Shown here: one piece after another, positions 1 to 7,470 of the stretch
Layout: every line of letters starts with the position of its first letter
How positions within the stretch are numbered: the first letter of the stretch is position 1
DNA from: Propionivibrio sp.
Lineage (GTDB): Bacteria > Pseudomonadota > Gammaproteobacteria > Burkholderiales > Rhodocyclaceae
Length of the DNA: 10,739 bases
NCBI GenBank assembly: GCA_017990155.1
Contig: JAGNOM010000035.1
Location: 4,213-14,951 of the forward strand
Reading direction: 5' to 3'
The notes under the pieces: generated by a model
Seen by the model: the letters and a program-made list of their open reading frames with translations, nothing else
The model's database searches: none
What the model was told of the DNA's origin: nothing
Translations under genes and position numbers: made by a program

Positions 1-108
1 CTTAGGTTGATGTCGGCAGCGTATCGGGCGGGAAGTCGTACCCCTGCCGGCTTCCGTCTTGGCAATGTCCGTGAGCAGTATTCTTTCAGATCGACAATGG
101 AGGGTTGA

Positions 109-519
109 ATGGCTACAAGTGCGAAGAAGCCGGCGGTGTCAAAGCAAGCCGTCAAGCAAGCTGTATCGAAATCGATGGCCGCCGTTGTCGAAAAGAAGAA
201 GGCGACGCCCAAAGCAACGCCTGCCGAGGTTGAGAGATCGACTGCGCCAAAGAAAAGCCGGGCCAATCCCGTTGCAAAGGAGACCAAGCCGGTCGCAGCA
301 GACAGTTCTGTAGCGAAACAGAAAACGATCGACGGAGCGCCAGTCGCAGACAAAGGCGTCAAGAAGTCCGCGCCGAGGAAGTCGGCGGCGAAAAAAGTGG
401 ACAACGATGCCGTGCAGACGCCGAGCAAGTTCATTTCGACCGCAGCGACACCGGGCATCAAGTCGGCACTGAATCCGGCCAATGCCTGGCCGTTCCCGAC
501 AGGCGCACGACCCAGGTAG
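109..519 (+). CDS. Lysine/alanine-rich histone H1-like small protein
   Basis: A 136-residue protein. ATG at 109 is chosen because GGAGGG lies at 99-104, four bases upstream. Roughly residues 1-97 are low-complexity and strongly basic, dominated by Lys, Ala, Pro, Val and Ser with many AKK, KKS and PKK-like steps, as in eukaryotic H1 tails and bacterial H1-like or AlgP/PhaF-type C-termini. The last ~40 residues differ: they are Thr/Ser/Pro-rich and end in a distinctive AWPFPTG segment near the C-terminus. No signal peptide, membrane segment or catalytic motif is visible. By composition it may bind DNA, RNA or another polyanion such as a granule surface; this is inference only. It converges on the aminotransferase gene, so the two are not co-transcribed. 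An overlapping frame at 59-313 has no better start and is regarded as a shadow. Confidence 0.8.
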   Translation: MATSAKKPAVSKQAVKQAVSKSMAAVVEKKKATPKATPAEVERSTAPKKSRANPVAKETKPVAADSSVAKQKTIDGAPVADKGVKKSAPRKSAAKKVDNDAVQTPSKFISTAATPGIKSALNPANAWPFPTGARPR

Positions 520-578
520 GTCGTTGGGCCTCGTGTTGAGCGGGGTGCCCCCCGTCTCCGGGAGTCTGCTTTCGCAGG

Positions 579-1742
579 TTAGCCGCCGAGATAATCGCGG
601 ATACGGGTAACGGCCTGGTCCAGGCGCTCGATGCTTGTCGTGTAGGCGATACGCAGGTGCGATTTCGGCGAGGTCGCGCCGAAATCGAGCCCCGGGGTGG
701 TGGCCACCCCGGCCTTCTCGAGTAGGTCTCGGGCAAACGCTTCGCTGTCGCTGGTCAGTGCGCTGCAGTCGGCATAGATGTAGAAGGCGCCTTCCGGCTT
801 CGCGGTCAGGCGGAATCCCAGTTTTTCAAGCGCTGGTGCGAGGTAGTCACGGCGGGCGCGGAACTCGGTACGACGGCTTTCCAGGATGGCGATCGTCTCT
901 GGTTTGAATGCGGCCAGTGCGCCGTACTGGGCCGGTGTCGATGGTGCGATGAAGAGATTCTGGGCCAATCTCTCGATCTCCCGCGCAAAGCGATCCGGGA
1001 CGACCAGCCAGCCGAGGCGCCAGCCCGTCATGTTGAAGTACTTCGAGAAGCTCTGTACGACGAAAATGTCGTCGCCGAACTTGAGTGCGGTCGACGTGTC
1101 GCGTTCGTAGGTCAAGCCGTGGTAGATCTCGTCAATGATCAATGTGCCGCTATGCTGCCTGACAAATTCGGCGATCGATTCCAGTGCTTTGTCGTCAAGC
1201 AGCGTGCCAGTCGGGTTGGCCGGCGAGGCAAATAGAGCGCCGGCCGTTCGCGCGTTCCAGTGCCTTTGCAGGTCGGTGAGCGTTGGCTGGAAATTGTTTT
1301 CGGCGCCGACGGGAATACAGATGGGCTTTCCTTCAAAGCTGCGCACGAAATTGCTGTTGCATGGGTATCCCGGATCGGTGAGCAGCCATTCGCTGCCCGG
1401 CTCGCAAAGGCAGGCCATTGCGAGGAGAAGCGCTCCTGAGGCGCCGGCCGTGACGACGATGCGCGAGGCCGGGACAGTGACCCCGTAGCGCTGCATATAG
1501 AAGTCGGCGATGGCCTGACGTAATTCCGGCAGGCCGAGCGCTGGTGTGTAGAGCGTCTTCCCGCTTGCAATGCTCGCTTGTGCGGCCGCCACGACCGGCG
1601 CCGGCGTCGGGAAGTCGGGTTCGCCGATCTCCATGTGAATGATGTCGCGTCCTTCGGATTCGAGCGTTTTGGCTCGAGCCAGCAATTCCATGACGTGGAA
1701 GGGAGCAATGTTGGCGAGGCGGCTGGCTGGAAATGTGGGCAT
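579..1742 (-). CDS. PLP-dependent class I/II aminotransferase
   Basis: A 387-residue fold-type I aminotransferase. The start at 1742 opens with MPTFPASRL, which runs into the usual N-terminal strand of this group (FHVMELLARA then MEIGEPDFPTP). An in-frame ATG at 1799 would add 19 residues but sits directly beside the pckG terminator and has no family-like sequence. Visible landmarks (numbering from 1742) are SPANPTG at 173-179, the PLP-phenol/ring-binding Asp204 and Tyr207 in IIDEIY, the Schiff-base lysine Lys234 in SFSKYFNMTGWR with Arg242, and the substrate-carboxylate arginine Arg364 in HLRIAY. The family transfers amino groups between an amino acid and a 2-oxoacid in the cytoplasm. Sequence alone does not separate aspartate, alanine or aromatic specificity. 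No strong ribosome site or promoter is visible in the 66 bases between the pckG terminator and the start, so weak read-through from pckG is possible. Confidence 0.92.
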   Translation of the reverse strand: MPTFPASRLANIAPFHVMELLARAKTLESEGRDIIHMEIGEPDFPTPAPVVAAAQASIASGKTLYTPALGLPELRQAIADFYMQRYGVTVPASRIVVTAGASGALLLAMACLCEPGSEWLLTDPGYPCNSNFVRSFEGKPICIPVGAENNFQPTLTDLQRHWNARTAGALFASPANPTGTLLDDKALESIAEFVRQHSGTLIIDEIYHGLTYERDTSTALKFGDDIFVVQSFSKYFNMTGWRLGWLVVPDRFAREIERLAQNLFIAPSTPAQYGALAAFKPETIAILESRRTEFRARRDYLAPALEKLGFRLTAKPEGAFYIYADCSALTSDSEAFARDLLEKAGVATTPGLDFGATSPKSHLRIAYTTSIERLDQAVTRIRDYLGG

Positions 1743-1807
1743 GTTGATCAGCGCTGGGAATTGGCCTGCTTGAAGGACATGCGAGCACGGCCACTTCAAG
1801 AAGGCAG

Positions 1808-1832
1808 AAAAAAAGGCCGCCCGAAGGCGGCC
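1808..1832 (-). terminator. Intrinsic terminator of pckG
   Basis: Read on the minus strand, a 7-bp perfect GC stem GGCCGCC/GGCGGCC (1815-1821 with 1826-1832) closes a TTCG tetraloop and is followed immediately by seven T residues (1808-1814). It lies 20 bases beyond the pckG stop codon, as expected for a rho-independent terminator, and separates pckG from the aminotransferase gene. Confidence 0.93.
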
Positions 1833-1852
1833 TCGCAGGTACGCGTTGCTAC

Positions 1853-3688
1853 TTAGGCCTTGAACTTGGCTTCGAAATCGTCACGGATCGCGGCCAGTTT
1901 GGCGGGCAGCTTGTCGCCCATCTTGCCGAACCATTCCTTGACGCCTTCGAGTTCGGACAGCCATGCTGCCTTGTCGAGGCTGGTGACGTTGGCGAACTCT
2001 TCCTTCGAGAAGTCGGCGCCGGTCCAGTCAAGATCTTCGTAGTTGGGGATCGTACCGAGAACGGTTTCTTGGCCGCCAACCTTGGCTTCGCAGCGCTCGA
2101 TAATCCACTTGAGGACGCGAGCGTTATCACCAAAGCCAGGCCATGCAAACTTGCCCTGCTCGTTGGTGCGGAACCAGTTAACCATGAAGATCGGTACTTG
2201 CTTGTCAGCGGCGGCGCCCATCTTCAGCCAGTGGCTGTAGTAGTCGGCCATGTTGTAGCCGCAGAACGGCAGCATGGCGAACGGGTCGCGACGAACAACA
2301 CCTTGGGCACCGAAAGCAGCGGCGGTCGTTTCCGAACCGAGGGTGGCTGCGGTGTAAACACCGTGTTCCCAGTCAGCCGTCTGGCAGACCAGCGGCACGG
2401 TCGAAGCACGACGACCACCGAACAGGAAGGCCGAGATCGGCACGCCGTCGGCGTTCGACCAGTCCTTGTCGATGCACGGACACTGGTGCGCTGGTGCGGT
2501 GAAGCGTGAGTTCGGGTGAGCTGCCTTGGTACCCTTTTCCTTGGCGATTTCCGGCGTCCAGTCATTGCCCTGCCAGTCGATCGCGTGAGCCGGTGCCGGG
2601 CCCATGCCTTCCCACCACACATCGCCATCATCGGTCAGCGCGACGTTGGTGAAGATGGTGTTTTCGGCGAGCGAAGCCATCGCGTTGTAGTTGGTCTGAT
2701 CGTTCGTGCCCGGGGCGACGCCAAAGAAGCCGGCTTCCGGATTGATCGCGTACAGACGGGTAACGCCGTCCTTGTCCTTGCGCGGCTTGATCCAGGCGAT
2801 GTCATCACCGATAGTGGTGATCTTCCAGCCCTTCAGGCCAGCCGGCGGAACCAGCATCGCGAAGTTGGTCTTGCCACAGGCCGACGGGAACGCTGCGGCA
2901 ACGTAGTGTTTGTCACCAGCAGGCGATTCAACGCCGAGGATCAGCATGTGTTCGGCTAGCCAGCCACCGTCACGTGCCATGTTCGAAGCGATACGCAGGG
3001 CCAGGCACTTCTTGCCGAGCAGCGCGTTGCCGCCATAGCCCGAGCCGTACGACCAGATTTCGCGGGTTTCTGGATAGTGAACGATGTACTTGGTGGTCGG
3101 GTTGCAAGGCCATTTCGGATCCTTCTGGCCCGCTTCCTTCGGTGCGCCGATCGAATGAACGCAAGGAACATACACGCCATCGGTGCCAAGAACCGGGAAC
3201 ACATCCTTGCCCATGCGGGTCATGATGCGCATGTTCACTACGACGTAGGCACTGTCGGTGATTTCGATACCAATCTGCGCAATCGGGGATCCAATCGGAC
3301 CCATCGAGAACGGGATGACGTACATGGTGCGACCCTTCATGCAGCCCTTAAACAGGCCGCCGAGGAGTGTGCGCATCTTCGCCGGATCTTCCCAATTATT
3401 GGTTGGGCCAGCGTCTTCTTTCTTTTCGGAGCAGATGTAGGTACGGTCTTCGACACGAGCGACGTCGGACGGGTCAGAAAAGGCAAGGAAGGAGTTCTTG
3501 CGCTTCTTGAGCTTGACGAACGTTCCAGCGTCGACCAGTTCCTGGCAAAGACGATCGTATTCTTCCTGGGAACCGTCGGCCCAGACAACACGATCCGGCG
3601 TGACCAGAGCGGCAATCTCGGCAACCCACTTCTTCAGGCCTTCGTGCTTGACGTAGTCCGGGGCGTTGATCGATACAGTTTGACTCAT
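1853..3688 (-). CDS. pckG: Phosphoenolpyruvate carboxykinase (GTP)
   Basis: A 611-residue, full-length GTP-type PEPCK, which interconverts oxaloacetate and PEP plus CO2 using GTP/GDP and a divalent metal in the cytoplasm (gluconeogenesis, or anaplerosis in reverse). The family signature FPSACGKTN is at 267-275, including the active-site-loop Cys271 and the P-loop lysine. GYGGNALLGKK (218-227) carries the catalytic lysine region, AEHM (246-249) the metal-binding His, and GDDIAWIKP (294-302) the kinase-2 acidic pair. NPEAGFFGVAPGTN (316-329) and FLFGGRR (421-427) are also conserved. The start at 3688 (MSQTVSINAPDYV) has GAAAGAG upstream with about nine bases of spacing. An in-frame extension to 3751 adds 21 residues without family character and is rejected. 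The gene is probably monocistronic: it has its own long upstream region and a strong terminator. Confidence 0.98.
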   Translation of the reverse strand: MSQTVSINAPDYVKHEGLKKWVAEIAALVTPDRVVWADGSQEEYDRLCQELVDAGTFVKLKKRKNSFLAFSDPSDVARVEDRTYICSEKKEDAGPTNNWEDPAKMRTLLGGLFKGCMKGRTMYVIPFSMGPIGSPIAQIGIEITDSAYVVVNMRIMTRMGKDVFPVLGTDGVYVPCVHSIGAPKEAGQKDPKWPCNPTTKYIVHYPETREIWSYGSGYGGNALLGKKCLALRIASNMARDGGWLAEHMLILGVESPAGDKHYVAAAFPSACGKTNFAMLVPPAGLKGWKITTIGDDIAWIKPRKDKDGVTRLYAINPEAGFFGVAPGTNDQTNYNAMASLAENTIFTNVALTDDGDVWWEGMGPAPAHAIDWQGNDWTPEIAKEKGTKAAHPNSRFTAPAHQCPCIDKDWSNADGVPISAFLFGGRRASTVPLVCQTADWEHGVYTAATLGSETTAAAFGAQGVVRRDPFAMLPFCGYNMADYYSHWLKMGAAADKQVPIFMVNWFRTNEQGKFAWPGFGDNARVLKWIIERCEAKVGGQETVLGTIPNYEDLDWTGADFSKEEFANVTSLDKAAWLSELEGVKEWFGKMGDKLPAKLAAIRDDFEAKFKA

Positions 3689-4141
3689 AGCGTTGTACTC
3701 TTTCAATAGACAGTTGGGAAAACTGGGGCCGTGTTTCAGATCACGGGACAAAAGTAGCTGATGGCAGTGGCTTGCTGAACAAACACGTCTTCAGGCAGGA
3801 AAAAAGCAGGCTGCAACTGGAGGGGTGGGCAGTCAAGTTCATGGAGGCATCAGGCTAAATCGGCTTGCTTGGGGAACTTTTACGGCGGTACTCAATGCAC
3901 CCAAAAGTCTAACATAACTTTTCTGGCAAGTGCTCGGCTCGTCGCGGCGCGACATGTTGATTTTGCTCATCGCAGGACGGGGCGGTGATGCGGCGTTTCC
4001 GACCCGAATCGGAGGCGGCAATTTTTGATGTGCTTTCTAAAATTCCAGTTCTATCCCCATATATTTACTATCATTTATTCAACGGAGAGCGAACTTCGGT
4101 AAAATTGCCGGCTGTAGAGGGTGTTTTTGGCGGGGGCTCAA
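3689..4141. promoter_or_regulatory. Divergent control region of pckG and the PBP7-like gene
   Basis: These 453 bases contain no credible gene. The hexamer AAAAGT or its complement ACTTTT occurs at 3750-3755 (+), 3876-3881 (-), 3903-3908 (+) and 3917-3922 (-). The last two form an inverted repeat with an 8-base spacer. Such spacing suits a protein-binding site or part of a promoter, but I recognise no named regulator motif. I could not assign a good -35/-10 pair for pckG. The right part, about 4020-4110, is clearly more AT-rich than its surroundings and probably carries the rightward promoter. Confidence 0.45.
4035..4080 (+). promoter_or_regulatory. AT-rich putative promoter of the PBP7-like gene
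   Basis: An AT-rich island in GC-richer DNA contains three -10-like hexamers: TAAAAT (4038-4043), TATATT (4060-4065) and TACTAT (4066-4071). None is paired with a good -35 at 16-18 bases; TTCCAG at 4043-4048 stands 17 bases before TACTAT but is a weak match. A transcript from here would have a leader of roughly 60-70 bases. The region is plausible, but the exact elements are uncertain. Confidence 0.3.
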
Positions 4142-5179
4142 ATGGGTATCAGGTTATTTATTGCAGTCGGTTTTTTGATGTTGGGATTGGGGCTTCCGTC
4201 CCTTGGTGGTGTCCAGGCCGTCGAGAAGCGCGTCGCTGAAAAACGTGTGGTGCAGAAGAGCAAGGCGAAGCCTTCCACAAATAGGTCAAAATCGGCCAAG
4301 GCGAAGACGGTAAAGAAGCAGACTCTCACGAAGTCCAAGCGCCGAGCTTCCGGTTCCACGGCGCCGGTATCGAATCCGGGTGTGCTGGCGGTTCAGTCTG
4401 GTTCGGCCTTGGTTGTCGAGCAAGCGGGTGGCGATGCGATCTACCAGAAGAACGCCGCTCAGGTCGTTCCAATTGCGTCGATCACCAAGCTTATGACTGC
4501 CATGGTTGTCCTGGACGGTTCTCCAGCCTTGCAGGTGCCCGTTACGATTACCGATGACGACGTCGACTACTTGCGCGGCAGTCGTTCGCGTTTGCACGTC
4601 GGCTCGGTTCTTTCACGGGAGTCAGCCCTGCTTCTGGCGCTGATGTCCTCGGAGAACAGGGCAGCAAACGCGCTGGCGAGGCATTATCCGGGCGGGATGC
4701 CGGCGTTTATAGCGGCGATGAACATCAAGGCACAGGCTCTTGGAATGCGCGATACGCACTTTGAAGATCCGACCGGCCTGACGAGCAACAACGTTTCAAC
4801 GGCAAATGACCTGGCAAAGATGGTCGTTGCCGCGCACAAGTATCCGTTGATCAGGGAGTTTTCGACGACACCCGAGGCTACGGTTGAAGTCGGTGGTCGG
4901 GAAATGGACTACCGCAACACGAATCCGCTCGTGCGAAATGCGTCGTGGGACGTTGGTCTATCCAAAACGGGCTATATCAGCGAGGCCGGGAAATGCCTGG
5001 TGATGCAAGCGCGGGTGGCCGATAAGCCGGTGGTTATTGTCCTTCTCGATTCCTCGGGAAAGTTGACGCGTGTTGGCGACGCAAACCGGATCAAGCGCTG
5101 GATGGAGCACACGCATGCTTCGAACAAAAGTTCAATCCACGCGGCAGCCGGTCCCCAAGGTGTTCGGGGTCCGGGTTAA
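4142..5179 (+). CDS. pbpG: D-alanyl-D-alanine endopeptidase/carboxypeptidase (PBP7-like, S11 family)
   Basis: A 345-residue penicillin-recognising serine peptidase that trims or cleaves peptidoglycan cross-links in the periplasm. All three catalytic motifs of the fold are present and in order: SITK at 113-116 (nucleophilic Ser and general-base Lys), SEN at 170-172 and KTG at 275-277. Residues 1-26 form a signal peptide: a short basic start, a Leu/Gly/Ile-rich core and VQA before the cleavage point. Residues 28 to about 72 are an unusually lysine-rich, low-complexity linker before the enzyme domain starts near GVLAVQSGSALV. ATG at 4142 is preferred because a G-rich ribosome site (GGCGGGGG, 4129-4136) precedes it; GTG at 4121 has AGAGG with no spacing and would add only seven residues. 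Length and lack of a C-terminal amphipathic anchor fit PBP7/PbpG better than PBP5/6. The symbol is by similarity of type, not proven orthology. Confidence 0.9.
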   Translation: MGIRLFIAVGFLMLGLGLPSLGGVQAVEKRVAEKRVVQKSKAKPSTNRSKSAKAKTVKKQTLTKSKRRASGSTAPVSNPGVLAVQSGSALVVEQAGGDAIYQKNAAQVVPIASITKLMTAMVVLDGSPALQVPVTITDDDVDYLRGSRSRLHVGSVLSRESALLLALMSSENRAANALARHYPGGMPAFIAAMNIKAQALGMRDTHFEDPTGLTSNNVSTANDLAKMVVAAHKYPLIREFSTTPEATVEVGGREMDYRNTNPLVRNASWDVGLSKTGYISEAGKCLVMQARVADKPVVIVLLDSSGKLTRVGDANRIKRWMEHTHASNKSSIHAAAGPQGVRGPG

Positions 5180-5197
5180 GGTTCGGCACCCGGTTTG
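5171..5197 (+). terminator. Possible weak terminator after the PBP7-like gene
   Basis: CCGGGT (5171-5176) can pair with ACCCGG (5188-5193) around an 11-base loop, followed by TTTG. The stem overlaps the stop codon and the T-tract is short, so it is a weak candidate. It lies between two convergent genes, where termination is expected. Confidence 0.3.
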
Positions 5198-5220
5198 TGG
5201 CGTCTGACGGAAGTTGTTCA

Positions 5221-6000
5221 TCAGGGCCTTGTCAGTGCGGGGTTAAAACCCAGCGCGCGTGATATTTCCTCAGCGGTCTTCTTTATTTGATCAACCCATT
5301 CCGTGTGGTGTCGATCGGTGGGGGCCGATAGGGAAAGTCCCGCAACGATAACCCCTTCGTCGTTACGCACGGGGGACGCGACGCAGCGCAAGCCAATCTC
5401 TGCTTCTTCGTTGTCGTAAGCGACGTCGTGGCGACGTATCTTGTCAAGTTCCTTTTCCAGTGTTGCCAAGTCGGTCAGAGAGTGCGGCGTCTTTCCAGGC
5501 AAACCGGTGCGTTTCGCGTAGCTACGAACCTCGTCCGACGTGTCGGCGGCGAGAAATAGTTTTCCGAGCGAAGTCAGGTGCAGTGGCGCTCGGCCTCCGA
5601 CCAGGTAGACGACCCGGACCAGTGATCGGCCACCCGACGTGCGTTCAATGTAGATGATGTCGTCTTCGTCGCGAACGCCCAGATTGATTGCTTCGCCAAT
5701 CGTTTCGTGGAGCCGCTGCATGAAGGGGAGCGCGATTTCACGCAGGTTGATCCGGGCTTTGACCAGATTGCCTAGTTCAAGCAGGCGAATGCCCAGCGCG
5801 TATGTGCTGGCTTCCTGGCGGGAAACCAGGCGAGCGTTCGTCATTACTGCAAGAATTCGGTGTGCGGTGGAAGGATGCAATCCGGTGGCCTGTGAAAGCA
5901 CCTTGAGTGTTGCCGGTTCCTGGTTCTCGGCAAGTGCATCAAGGAGCGTCATCATGCGTTCGATGACTTGGATTGACCCTTTGGCTTCGTGTTGTTCCAC
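5221..6000 (-). CDS. IclR-family transcriptional regulator
   Basis: A 259-residue regulator with standard IclR architecture. An N-terminal winged helix-turn-helix (about residues 9-70) contains SIQVIERMMTLLDALAE, then the recognition segment QATGLHPSTAHRIL (37-50) and the wing to YALG. The C-terminal effector-binding domain (about 85-250) has typical segments INLGVRDEDDIIYIER, LTSLGKLFLA and a late GLSLSAP strand. GTG at 6000 is chosen because it gives the usual short lead-in and has GGGA about eight bases upstream. An in-frame GTG at 6054 would add 18 residues but overlaps its own GGAG, leaving no spacing. IclR proteins usually control nearby catabolic genes and often themselves. Here the divergent neighbour is the half-length aldehyde dehydrogenase, so the original target may be lost. 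The effector cannot be read from the sequence. Confidence 0.93.
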   Translation of the reverse strand: MEQHEAKGSIQVIERMMTLLDALAENQEPATLKVLSQATGLHPSTAHRILAVMTNARLVSRQEASTYALGIRLLELGNLVKARINLREIALPFMQRLHETIGEAINLGVRDEDDIIYIERTSGGRSLVRVVYLVGGRAPLHLTSLGKLFLAADTSDEVRSYAKRTGLPGKTPHSLTDLATLEKELDKIRRHDVAYDNEEAEIGLRCVASPVRNDEGVIVAGLSLSAPTDRHHTEWVDQIKKTAEEISRALGFNPALTRP

Positions 6001-6109
6001 AGTGGTTTCCCGGTAGATCTTTTGTTTTTCCCGACGGCAGAATACTATCGCCACCTCCGTTGATCAGTCGGCGATCTCAACTGCAGCATCTTACCATCAT
6101 GTGCGCAGT

Positions 6110-6166
6110 CGATTCGTAATGCGATACGTGCGGCCAGGACTGTCAATAAGCAATGATTTCGTATCG
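6110..6166. promoter_or_regulatory. Candidate operator repeats between iclR-like and ALDH-like genes
   Basis: In the divergent intergenic region CGATACG (6122-6128) has an exact inverted copy CGTATCG (6160-6166), with 31 bases between them. A near copy CGATTCG lies at 6110-6116, within a small palindrome TCG-TAATG-CGA (6114-6124). This is where an IclR-type regulator would be expected to bind, but no known consensus is recognised and chance is not excluded. Confidence 0.3.
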
Positions 6167-6180
6167 GGGAAGGGAAAGTC

Positions 6181-6816
6181 ATGTTGTTTGAATCCAGTGA
6201 TCCGCCAGCCGTTCCTCTGTGGGTCAATGGTCACGCATTCCTAACGATGGCGCCTGCGTTCCTGGATGTTCGCAGTTCAGTTGATGGCAGGGTACTTCGC
6301 CGAACGCCGCTTTGTGCAGGCGACATTGCTCTTACGGCGGTCGATGCGGCTACGAAAGCTGGAGTGGCTTGGCGCGCTTTGACCGAATTGGAGCGTGGCA
6401 AGTTTTGTTCGAGGCTTGCCGATGCGTTGGAACAGTACTTCGATCATGTTTGCGGCCTGATCGTTGACGAGACAGGAAAGACCTTGGCCGAGGCTGGTGC
6501 TGAGGTGCATGCAGCGCTTGGCGTCTTGAGGGAGGTGGGCGGGGTTGGGGTGGCGAAAGAAATGGCGGTGGTCGCGATCATTGGCGCTGCCGGTAACACG
6601 TTGATCGCTCCGCTCCAGGCCGCCGTGCCTGCCCTCCTGGGTGGGGCTACGGTTATTGTGAAGCCGGATCCTGCAAGCCCCTCGGTTCTTGTGGCCTTGG
6701 GCGAGTTGTCGGGACGTTGCGGTTTCCCGCCGGGCGTATTCAATGTCGTCCACGGCGGCGAAGACGTGGTCGCTGGATTGCGTGAGCGACGCGAAGTCCA
6801 AATGCAATTTGTCTGA
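6181..6816 (+). CDS. Truncated aldehyde dehydrogenase-like protein (NAD-binding half only)
   Basis: A 211-residue intact reading frame that matches only the N-terminal half of an aldehyde dehydrogenase, whose usual length is 450-500. Recognisable parts are the DAATKAGVAWRALTELERGKF region (55-75), ETGKTLAEA (97-105), VAIIGAAGNTLIAPLQAAVPALLGG (131-155), the coenzyme-binding VKPDPASPS (160-168, Lys161) and GFPPGVFNVVHGG (181-193). The frame stops at MQFV, where the family normally continues with FTGS, so the catalytic Glu and Cys and the oligomerisation domain are absent. About 35 residues that normally separate the EV-containing helix from the Rossmann strand are also missing (near 109-131). 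The 78 bases before dtd hold no remaining ALDH sequence in any frame I examined. GGGAAGGGAAA upstream of the ATG is a fair ribosome site. It may be a decayed remnant or a repurposed nucleotide-binding domain; dehydrogenase activity is not expected. Confidence 0.75.
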   Translation: MLFESSDPPAVPLWVNGHAFLTMAPAFLDVRSSVDGRVLRRTPLCAGDIALTAVDAATKAGVAWRALTELERGKFCSRLADALEQYFDHVCGLIVDETGKTLAEAGAEVHAALGVLREVGGVGVAKEMAVVAIIGAAGNTLIAPLQAAVPALLGGATVIVKPDPASPSVLVALGELSGRCGFPPGVFNVVHGGEDVVAGLRERREVQMQFV

Positions 6817-6894
6817 TCACGACGGGGTGGTTGGCGGTGTCGTTTTCCAACAAGGAAATGAGGTGCCTTCAAGTAATTTCTTTCAGGAGTGGCA

Positions 6895-7347
6895 ATGAGG
6901 GTCGTGGTGCAGCGAGTTGCTTCTGCAAGTGTGGTGGTGGACGGCGCGACCGTCGCCGCAATCGGCGCGGGGTTGATGGTCCTTGTTGGCGTGGAAGAAA
7001 GCGACAGCGAAGTCGATGTGGCATGGCTCTCGGCCAAGCTGACCAAGCTCCGTATCTTTTCGGATGAGGCCGGGGTGATGAATCGCAGCATCGTCGATGT
7101 TGGCGGCGAGGTACTTGCGGTCAGTCAATTCACGCTTTTCGCTTCGGTCAGGAAAGGCAACCGTCCTTCGTGGAGTCGCGCAGCGCGTTCCGATGTGTCT
7201 CAACCACTTTTTGACCGGTTGGTGTGCCAACTCGAAGTGGACTTGGGGCGGAAGGTGGCTACCGGCGTTTTTGGCGCGGATATGCAGGTCCGGTTGGTAA
7301 ACGACGGGCCGGTCACGATCTTCATCGATTCCCAGGCGCCAGAGTGA
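6895..7347 (+). CDS. dtd: D-aminoacyl-tRNA deacylase
   Basis: A 150-residue, full-length DTD. It hydrolyses D-amino acids (and glycine mischarged on tRNA-Ala) from tRNA in the cytoplasm, protecting translation. The two active-site signatures are present: SQFTLFA at 77-83, with the Thr that contributes to chemistry at the 3' end, and NDGPVT at 136-141, containing the cross-subunit Gly-cisPro pair that excludes L-amino acids. The N-terminus MRVVVQRVASASV is typical. ATG at 6895 has AGGAG at 6885-6889 with five bases of spacing; a GTG two codons earlier overlaps that site. It lies 78 bases after the truncated ALDH and may share its transcript. No strong terminator follows; only a weak AATCG/CGATT stem (7396-7410) with a T-rich tail is seen. 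Confidence 0.96.
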   Translation: MRVVVQRVASASVVVDGATVAAIGAGLMVLVGVEESDSEVDVAWLSAKLTKLRIFSDEAGVMNRSIVDVGGEVLAVSQFTLFASVRKGNRPSWSRAARSDVSQPLFDRLVCQLEVDLGRKVATGVFGADMQVRLVNDGPVTIFIDSQAPE

Positions 7348-7470
7348 TCAGTCGTTTGCAGGCTTTTTGTTTGTAAGTTGTTGATTGTTTTTGATAATCG
7401 CTTTTCGATTTCTTTGGGCTGCCGAGCGCTTCCGGGAACTCATTTTGCATAAAACGCGCGCTCGTCTCGT

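Noticed and set aside
1..108. A partial upstream gene at the left edge
   Set aside because: Too little sequence and no recognisable protein segment; it is more likely the leader of the H1-like gene, but no clear promoter pair was found.
540..556. CGGGG/CCCCG hairpin between the H1-like gene and the aminotransferase gene as a terminator
   Set aside because: The stem is only five pairs and no T-tract follows on either strand.
1743..1799. N-terminal extension of the aminotransferase to the ATG at 1799
   Set aside because: The extra 19 residues are unlike the family and the ATG lies next to the pckG terminator, with no ribosome site.
3077..3709. A 210-codon plus-strand frame opposite pckG
   Set aside because: It is antisense to the conserved PEPCK coding sequence with no domain of its own.
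3985..4239. An 84-codon frame overlapping the start of the PBP7-like gene
   Set aside because: It covers the AT-rich promoter area and then the signal-peptide region of a well-supported gene in another frame; it has no recognisable domain.
6817..6894. A frameshifted continuation of the aldehyde dehydrogenase
   Set aside because: I looked for FTGS-like or later ALDH sequence in the forward frames of this short gap and found none; the missing half cannot fit before dtd.
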